From Eutreptiella sp. 'Long Island Sound 2002' (taxonomy: Eukaryota > Euglenozoa > Euglenophyceae > Eutreptiales > Eutreptiaceae), in NCBI GenBank assembly GCA_964036045.1, contig OZ038381.1, positions 117,697,790 through 117,761,789 of the forward strand: 64,000 nt of DNA. Direction: 5' to 3'. Below, piece after piece: positions 58,467 to 64,000 of the stretch. A model generated the notes under the pieces. That model was not told where the DNA came from, ran no database searches, and saw only the letters and a program-made list of their open reading frames with translations. How positions within the stretch are numbered: the first letter of the stretch is position 1; every line of letters begins with the position of its first letter. The position numbers were made by a program, and so were the translations under genes.

Positions 58467-61400
58467 TCATGGTGCTACAGCAGCTACCAAGTGGACCAAC
58501 ACGTCCTTGACATCCAAAGAAATGTTCTCTTTCTTTAGGTAGTCCATCCAGACCGTGGTGTACCTCGGCACAAAACTGCTCGGAGGCTCCCACGAATCCC
58601 TGGATGCGGCGAATCCCTTCCAACGGACTTTATAAAGCCTACCCCCAGGCGTCCCTGGGTCCGGCTTGTCCGCCAGGATCTTCTCGGCGGTGAAGTCGTC
58701 GTCCTCACCCTCGTCGTCCGAGTCCACATCGCCGGCCGTGAACTCGAAGGTGACGGGACGTCCGCTGGGGTCTGGTGCTCGGGGACGAAGCTGGGTATGG
58801 TCGCGGTCCAGGATCTTGTTATCCCCCACACGAACCGCATACACATCCTGCCCGACCTTCCGCACGATTACCCCCGGCACATACCAGGATGCCTGCCAAT
58901 GCCTGGACAGGACATCCTTGTGGTGCCGCTCCACCCACACAGTGTCTTGGAGAGCATACTTCTGGACCTTCCCTTGCTTGAAGTACTTGGCCCTCTTGTC
59001 ATGCTCGTCCTGAAGTGCCTTGCACACCTTGGCCGCCGTGTCGTCCGCCTCAGCCATCATGGCATTTGCATCCCGGGCCACTTTGCCATGATTCATCCAC
59101 GGGAGAGTGCGTGACACTCGATCCCGTAGGAACAGGATGCGATGGGGCGACAGTCCAGTGGGCCCCGGAAGGTCGTGATACGCCTGGAGCACTCTCCACA
59201 GCGAGTTATACCAGTTCCGGCCCGGTTCGTCAATGTGCAGCTGGCGGAACTTCTCGAACATCTGCCCCCCGGCCACTTCAGCACGGCCATTTGACCAGCT
59301 GTGGTACGCCACGGTCTTGGCGTGTCGAATCCCCATGTGCTTACACATCGTCTTGAACCACGTCCTCGCGAATTGACTGCCCCGATCGCTGCAGATGACA
59401 GCTGGGACATCGAAAATCGTCAGCCAATGCCTGATCATGGCATTAGCGACGGTCTTGGCCTGCAGCCCCACTCCATGCTTGTCCTTCTTGTCCTTCTTCT
59501 TGGATTTCTTGCCAGGGACCGCCACGATAAACCCACTGCGCCTATCCACCGCCAGGATGACACAGTTGTAGGTCTCTCCTTCCACAGTGACCTCAGGCAT
59601 GGCGAATACATCCATGGCCACGGACCGCATGGGGGCCTCCGCTATAGCCGTGTACACCGGGTTGCCCGCTGTGGAGTGGTTGGGGCTCTTCGTGGCCCGA
59701 CACACGGCACAGTCGCTGCAGTACCTATCCAGGATGGCGTAGTACCCCGGAGGGAACTTGAAACGCCACTCCAGGTCCTGCTGCATCTTGTCTCGGCCAG
59801 GATGCATGAGCTGGTCAATGAGCTCCTCCACTCGGTTCTCGGGCACCAGCAGCTTGTCCTTGAGGAACAACTTGTCGCCATCCTCGGTCAAGCCCTCGGG
59901 CCATTCGTCGTCCGACGGGGCGCTCACGGCATTCCAGTACTTGCTCCAGTGCTCGGATGCCGCGTAGTCATCCGACCAGTCCTCTGTGAGCACCGACCTG
60001 ACTAGCTCTACAGGGGCCACCATCCATTGCTCGAGGGTCTCCTCTCGAATAGCTTGGACGCGGGCACCCCGGAACTTGGCCAGGTCCGTACGGTTTGCCA
60101 TCACCACAAAGCACTTGACCCCCTCTTGCTCCATGGTCTTCTCCATCTCGATGATGCGCTTGGCCTCCTCGGTCTCCTCGGCGTCCCCATGGCTGGATTG
60201 GTCCATCGAGGCCTTGCCCGCGGGGTAGGCCCATCGACTGAGGCAATCTGCCACAGTGTTGTCCTTCCCCTGGACATACACGACGCTGAGGTCGAACTTG
60301 GCGAACGTCTCATGCCATCGGGCCCTCCTTGCCGCCGGTCCCGAGGGGGTGTCGACGTGCTCCTTGTGCCAGCTCTGCAAGGACTGATGGTCCGTACAAA
60401 ACACCATTGGTTGCAATCCGATGTGGCCAGACCACTTTCTGAGCATACAAACAATGGCGTACGTCTCCTTCTCCCTCGCGGTCCAAGTGCGGCGTTGGCC
60501 CTCGGCCAGGATCCGACTCCAGAACGCCACGGGCACATGTGACCCGTCGTCCCGGATCTGCTCGAGGACTGCCCCCACAGCATAGTCCGAGGCGTCTGTC
60601 CGTAGCACGAATCCCTTGTCCGGGTCCACCAGGAATAGCCCCAACTGCCCCAGGAGTCGCTCTTTCAGACGGTTGAACGCATCCTCAGCCTCAGGGGTCC
60701 AGGCAAGCTTCTTCTTGCTCCCCTTCCGGCCATCGAAATTGCCCACCTGCAGCATCTTGTGCAGCGGCCCCGAGAGTTCTGCATACATTCGGACATAGCC
60801 CGAATAGTAATTGCAGAACCCCATGAAGGACCGGAGTTCGCTGATGGTCTGGGGCTTCTCCCAGTGGTGCAGGGACGCCAGCTTCCCAGGCATGGGACGG
60901 CGTTGCCCGTGACCAACCACGTGACCCGCGAATTCCACTTCCTTCACGAAGAGTGAGGCTTTGGTGGGCTTGCACACCATGTTGTGCTTGTCCAACTCGC
61001 TGAGCACTCGGCGCAGATCCTTCTCGTGCGCGTCGATGAGCTCATCCTCAGTCATGTTCTCCGTGCCGGACCCGATGATGATGTCATCCACGAAGGGGTC
61101 GGCACAGTCCCGGACAGGACCGAGTAGGTCCTCCATCATGCGCTGGAAAGCGGCGTTGCCATTCTTGGCGCCCATAGGCACCACTTTCCACTGCATGGGC
61201 CCCAGCGGCGTCGACATCGCTGTGCAGGGCCTGGAGTCCGGGTGTAGCGGCATCTGGTGATAGCCGTGTTTCACGTCTAACACCGTGAAAATTCGCTTTT
61301 TCTGTTGCTTTTGGAGGATGGAGTCGATCACGGGAAGCGAGTACGACTCGTGCTCGGTCTGCTCGTTCAAACCTCTGTAATCCACCACCAACCTCCACTC

Positions 61401-64000
61401 GCCCTTCTCCTTCTTGGGCACGATGAATGCTGGGCTGGCCCACTCACTGTCGGAGGGTTCGATCCATCCCCGCTCAATGAACTCGGCCAACAGCTTCTTC
61501 AGGGCCTCGGCCCGATCGCCCTGAAATTGGTACTCCCGATGACGATAGATCTTCTGGTTCGGCTTCAGCTTGATCTTCGCTGTACCAAACCTCCCACGAT
61601 CTGGAGGGCTCTTGTTGGCGACGCCACTGAATAGCCGCGGATAGGCCTTGATCAGCCTCTCCTTCAGCTCGGCGACCTTCGGGTTCTCCTGGGCCTCTTC
61701 AGCCGCTTGCTTCGGTATCGATGCAACCGACCGCACTGCGGTATAGGCCTCTTCTCCGTCCGATTCCGACTTCTCCTCGTCCGATATGCCGTGTTCATCG
61801 TCGTGGGGAGCTCTTCCCACCGATAATCTTCGGAAATTTGCTGCCTCGGGCTGGTGACTGTCGCTATCGGCACCCATTCTTGGAAAATCCCATGTTGGTG
61901 GGTCCGACCCAACCGGACCATCGTATTGGTCCGCGATGTGATCCATGACCCTCGCCACGAACTCGTCCTTCTCGTACTTGCCGGTGACCAACATCTTGTC
62001 ATCCCACCAATGCGGAGATGTGACCATGGCCCGCCTCTTCTTGGCTGCCACACGGTCGTGCATCCCCATTCGCATGTAGTTGACGACGTCGTCGATTTCG
62101 GCGTGGGACAGGACGTCAATGCCATTAATTGGCTGAGCCGCCCCCTCCTTGGCCTCAAACATGACTTTCATGGGCACCGCCTCCACCCTACGGATGAATG
62201 CTTCATCACCCGTGGGTTGGGCTTGCGCCCCATCCACCAGGAAAGCCTTGGTCCCCCACGCTTGACCCAGGGAGGGCATTGATACACCCTTGGCGTCGAT
62301 GAACAACTCCTCCCCTGGCCCGAAAGACATCTCGTTCAGGGTGATGGAGTCCAGCGTCGACTTGAGACCCTCCAGCGGACATGGGGTGGATCCTATGCCG
62401 GTTATGACCAGGATCCCCTTCGCCCTATCCGCGATGATCTTCTCAACCGGAAGTCTGGTATTGTCCAGGGAGCCATGCCAATACATGGGCCCCCACTCCT
62501 TCATACCCCAATGCCTGTGCCAGGCTGAGTCTCCTCGATGCCAATGCCTCCTACACTTCCGCAAAAGTGGGGCATCCCGGGAAGCGAAGACGTCCGTCTC
62601 GGGCGCTTCAGCTCCCAGCGTCTGAATCATCCTGGCGTACACTTGCGGCGCCATTCCATACTCCGTGAGCTGAACTCCACGGTCTCCTCTGGATTTGGCG
62701 CCCACAGCTTGCACCGCTCGGACGATCCGATCCTCTTCCTCAGCATTCCACTGGGATGACCCGCACGCATAATCCGTGGACAGCCATGTGAGGCATTCGT
62801 CGTCCTCCCGGACCAGCGTTGCGCGATGGAGAAGGGCTCCAATGGCGTTGGCCACCATGAAGTCATACCCCATGATCATATCCCAATCGGTAATGTCGGC
62901 CACATAGAAGTTCCCGGATAGAGTGCTTCTCTTCGCCTGATCAGGGCGGTTCAAGCGCTCATGCTCCCAGAATTCCATACTGATAGTGGCCTCATGGGTG
63001 CCACCACCCATAACCTCTCCGTTGGCGACCTTCAGGCGGACCGGTCTCCGGCTGGGCTGCAGGAGTTCTTCCTTGAACAACCCTCTCCGGACCAGGCTCA
63101 CCTGGGCACCCGTATCCACTAACACATCCACCACCCTCTCCTCTCGTCCGCACCGTACTCGCACTTTCAAGTGCAACTGCCGCTCGTCGCCATGAGGTGT
63201 ATGGACGACTCTCACGGCATGCAACTCTAGCACGTCCGGGTGCATCAGGACTTCAAGGGTATGGTCACGGATGGTGTAGATCTTGGGTTGGTCTTGCCCG
63301 TCCACAGGAATTTCCGTGGTCGCTCCTTCCTTCTTGCCATGTCCCGTACCCACATGTACTTCCCTTGGCAGGGCGCTCCAGGGGTTGGGAGTGGCGATAC
63401 TCAGTGGTTTTGGCTCTTCTGGAGCCTTCTTCGGCACCCGATGTGCCTTCGCTTTCTCTGAGATTCCACTGATTTTCGGAGGAAAGACCTCCGAGGTCCC
63501 ACTCCCGTGGGTGCTCCTCGAGACTTGGCTTCCCGCAGCCCCTTCCGGCTGCGATCCGCCAGGACTTTGTCCACCACGTTGCTGGGCTTTGAGTTCCTCC
63601 AACGTCCTCAACATGTCCTCAGCAACCTCCTCGATCGACCTCACTCGTCGGTCTTGGCCAGGTCCACCACCATAGCCTCTTCCTCCGCCTTTTCCTTGGC
63701 CTTTGCCTTGGCCTTTTCCCCCGTCTCCGCCCTTCGCTTTCCAACCAGAAATCCGCTGCTCCTTGGGCTTCTTCTCGGGGTGGGCGGCGAAGTAGGCCTT
63801 CTTGTCCGCCTCGTACACCTTGCACTGACGGTGGTGGTGTGCATGGTTGTTTCCCTTGCCATAACAGACCCAGCACCCGTCGTGCTGAGACCTGTACTCT
63901 CGGAACGAGAGCGGTGGGTTCCCGATCCTCCTTGGCTCTCTGCTCTTCTTGGGTCCCAGCTGGCTCCATCTGGACCGATCCTGCCCATGGTTCTTCACGT
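58467..64000 (-). CDS. Gag-Pol polyprotein of a Ty3/gypsy chromovirus (5' partial)
   Basis: One frame, open from the window edge to a TGA at 58467-58469; 1,843 codons are visible and counted below from 63998. Order: zinc knuckle, residues 42-59 (CWVCYGKGNNHAHHHRQC, spaced C-x2-C-x8-H-x4-C, longer than the usual retroviral knuckle); aspartic protease with DTG at 295-297; an unassigned region of about 440-790; reverse transcriptase about 800-1020 with FTVLD (904-908) and FVDD (969-972); RNase H about 1130-1260 (RTDASDYAVG, CTDHQSL, NTVADCLSR); integrase zinc finger about 1396-1433; integrase core with D1463, D1538 and E1574 (exactly 35 residues between the last two); and a C-terminal chromodomain, about 1769-1822 (LYKVRWKGF, DSWEPPSSF). 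No stop or frameshift separates gag from pol. Oddities: a 15-bp in-frame deletion removes HWHNA, including the first zinc-finger histidine, that A and B keep; and the integrase core has a lysine-rich insert (residues 1497-1508). Confidence 0.93.
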   Translation of the reverse strand, partial: VKNHGQDRSRWSQLGPKKSREPRRIGNPPLSFREYRSQHDGCWVCYGKGNNHAHHHRQCKVYEADKKAYFAAHPEKKPKEQRISGWKAKGGDGGKGQGKGQGKGGGRGYGGGPGQDRRVRSIEEVAEDMLRTLEELKAQQRGGQSPGGSQPEGAAGSQVSRSTHGSGTSEVFPPKISGISEKAKAHRVPKKAPEEPKPLSIATPNPWSALPREVHVGTGHGKKEGATTEIPVDGQDQPKIYTIRDHTLEVLMHPDVLELHAVRVVHTPHGDERQLHLKVRVRCGREERVVDVLVDTGAQVSLVRRGLFKEELLQPSRRPVRLKVANGEVMGGGTHEATISMEFWEHERLNRPDQAKRSTLSGNFYVADITDWDMIMGYDFMVANAIGALLHRATLVREDDECLTWLSTDYACGSSQWNAEEEDRIVRAVQAVGAKSRGDRGVQLTEYGMAPQVYARMIQTLGAEAPETDVFASRDAPLLRKCRRHWHRGDSAWHRHWGMKEWGPMYWHGSLDNTRLPVEKIIADRAKGILVITGIGSTPCPLEGLKSTLDSITLNEMSFGPGEELFIDAKGVSMPSLGQAWGTKAFLVDGAQAQPTGDEAFIRRVEAVPMKVMFEAKEGAAQPINGIDVLSHAEIDDVVNYMRMGMHDRVAAKKRRAMVTSPHWWDDKMLVTGKYEKDEFVARVMDHIADQYDGPVGSDPPTWDFPRMGADSDSHQPEAANFRRLSVGRAPHDDEHGISDEEKSESDGEEAYTAVRSVASIPKQAAEEAQENPKVAELKERLIKAYPRLFSGVANKSPPDRGRFGTAKIKLKPNQKIYRHREYQFQGDRAEALKKLLAEFIERGWIEPSDSEWASPAFIVPKKEKGEWRLVVDYRGLNEQTEHESYSLPVIDSILQKQQKKRIFTVLDVKHGYHQMPLHPDSRPCTAMSTPLGPMQWKVVPMGAKNGNAAFQRMMEDLLGPVRDCADPFVDDIIIGSGTENMTEDELIDAHEKDLRRVLSELDKHNMVCKPTKASLFVKEVEFAGHVVGHGQRRPMPGKLASLHHWEKPQTISELRSFMGFCNYYSGYVRMYAELSGPLHKMLQVGNFDGRKGSKKKLAWTPEAEDAFNRLKERLLGQLGLFLVDPDKGFVLRTDASDYAVGAVLEQIRDDGSHVPVAFWSRILAEGQRRTWTAREKETYAIVCMLRKWSGHIGLQPMVFCTDHQSLQSWHKEHVDTPSGPAARRARWHETFAKFDLSVVYVQGKDNTVADCLSRWAYPAGKASMDQSSHGDAEETEEAKRIIEMEKTMEQEGVKCFVVMANRTDLAKFRGARVQAIREETLEQWMVAPVELVRSVLTEDWSDDYAASEHWSKYWNAVSAPSDDEWPEGLTEDGDKLFLKDKLLVPENRVEELIDQLMHPGRDKMQQDLEWRFKFPPGYYAILDRYCSDCAVCRATKSPNHSTAGNPVYTAIAEAPMRSVAMDVFAMPEVTVEGETYNCVILAVDRRSGFIVAVPGKKSKKKDKKDKHGVGLQAKTVANAMIRHWLTIFDVPAVICSDRGSQFARTWFKTMCKHMGIRHAKTVAYHSWSNGRAEVAGGQMFEKFRQLHIDEPGRNWYNSLWRVLQAYHDLPGPTGLSPHRILFLRDRVSRTLPWMNHGKVARDANAMMAEADDTAAKVCKALQDEHDKRAKYFKQGKVQKYALQDTVWVERHHKDVLSRHWQASWYVPGVIVRKVGQDVYAVRVGDNKILDRDHTQLRPRAPDPSGRPVTFEFTAGDVDSDDEGEDDDFTAEKILADKPDPGTPGGRLYKVRWKGFAASRDSWEPPSSFVPRYTTVWMDYLKKENISLDVKDVLVHLVAAVAP

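Larger units (their letters stand above)
57224..64000 (-). mobile_element. element C: chromovirus with open gag-pol, 5' end outside the window
   Basis: LTR5, polypurine tract, 3' untranslated region and an uninterrupted polyprotein frame reaching the window edge. The 5' part of gag, the leader and the 5' LTR lie beyond 64000. It is the best-preserved copy and the natural reference for A, B and the protease remnant at 3 kb. Confidence 0.9.

Overview
This looks like a nuclear, gene-poor, repeat-dominated stretch of a large eukaryotic genome. There is no bacterial-style gene packing. The recognisable proteins are those of retrotransposons, including a chromodomain-bearing Ty3/gypsy (chromovirus) family, and the remainder is minisatellites, palindromes and decayed fragments. 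An alga or other protist fits the mix best (a dinoflagellate or a green/streptophyte alga are possibilities), but nothing here fixes the taxon. I found no convincing complete host gene, rRNA or tRNA.

Left part (1-12.2 kb): a putative element with 17-bp terminal inverted repeats (294-2543); a plus-strand remnant of a retroviral-type protease related to the chromovirus further right (3.05-3.47 kb); a decayed plus-strand coding region ending in an endonuclease (EEP/APE-like) domain, probably a dead non-LTR element (3.66-6.34 kb); a decayed minus-strand gag-like frame (7.2-8.66 kb) beside a block of GCTCCTGAGGAGC palindromes; and a 24-bp perfect inverted repeat (9374/11085) enclosing a cluster of GCGAGGCCTCGC palindromes.

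Middle part (12.2-25.8 kb): a 55-bp near-identical direct repeat (12233 and 17616) brackets a 1.2-kb almost T-free tract and a 210-bp-period GC-rich minisatellite of about 13 units. It is followed by a second palindrome block, a 5'-truncated minus-strand Ty3/gypsy corpse of a different lineage (19.3-23.2 kb), a short GTATACAG array, and a 30-bp minisatellite with a 690-bp higher-order period (23.99-25.84 kb).

Right part (25.8-64 kb): a head-to-tail array, all on the minus strand, of five ~850-bp LTRs separated by alternating internal regions. Reading in the sense direction from the right edge: unit C (gag-pol open over the 1,843 codons visible, 5' end off the window), LTR5, unit NA2 (leader plus 28 gag codons, then unrelated T-poor DNA holding a broken antisense coding region), LTR4, unit B (gag-pol with stops, deletions and a lost reverse-transcriptase aspartate), LTR3, unit NA1 (leader then a 54-bp minisatellite), LTR2, unit A (heavily decayed gag-pol), LTR1. 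A, B and C each have a polypurine tract (GAGAAGGGGGG) directly upstream of their 3' LTR; the two cargo units do not.

The most notable things are this shared-LTR array alternating coding and cargo-bearing units, an unassigned ~300-400-residue region between protease and reverse transcriptase in the chromovirus polyprotein, a lysine-rich insert in its integrase core, and several tandem arrays whose periods (30, 54, 210 bp) are all divisible by three.
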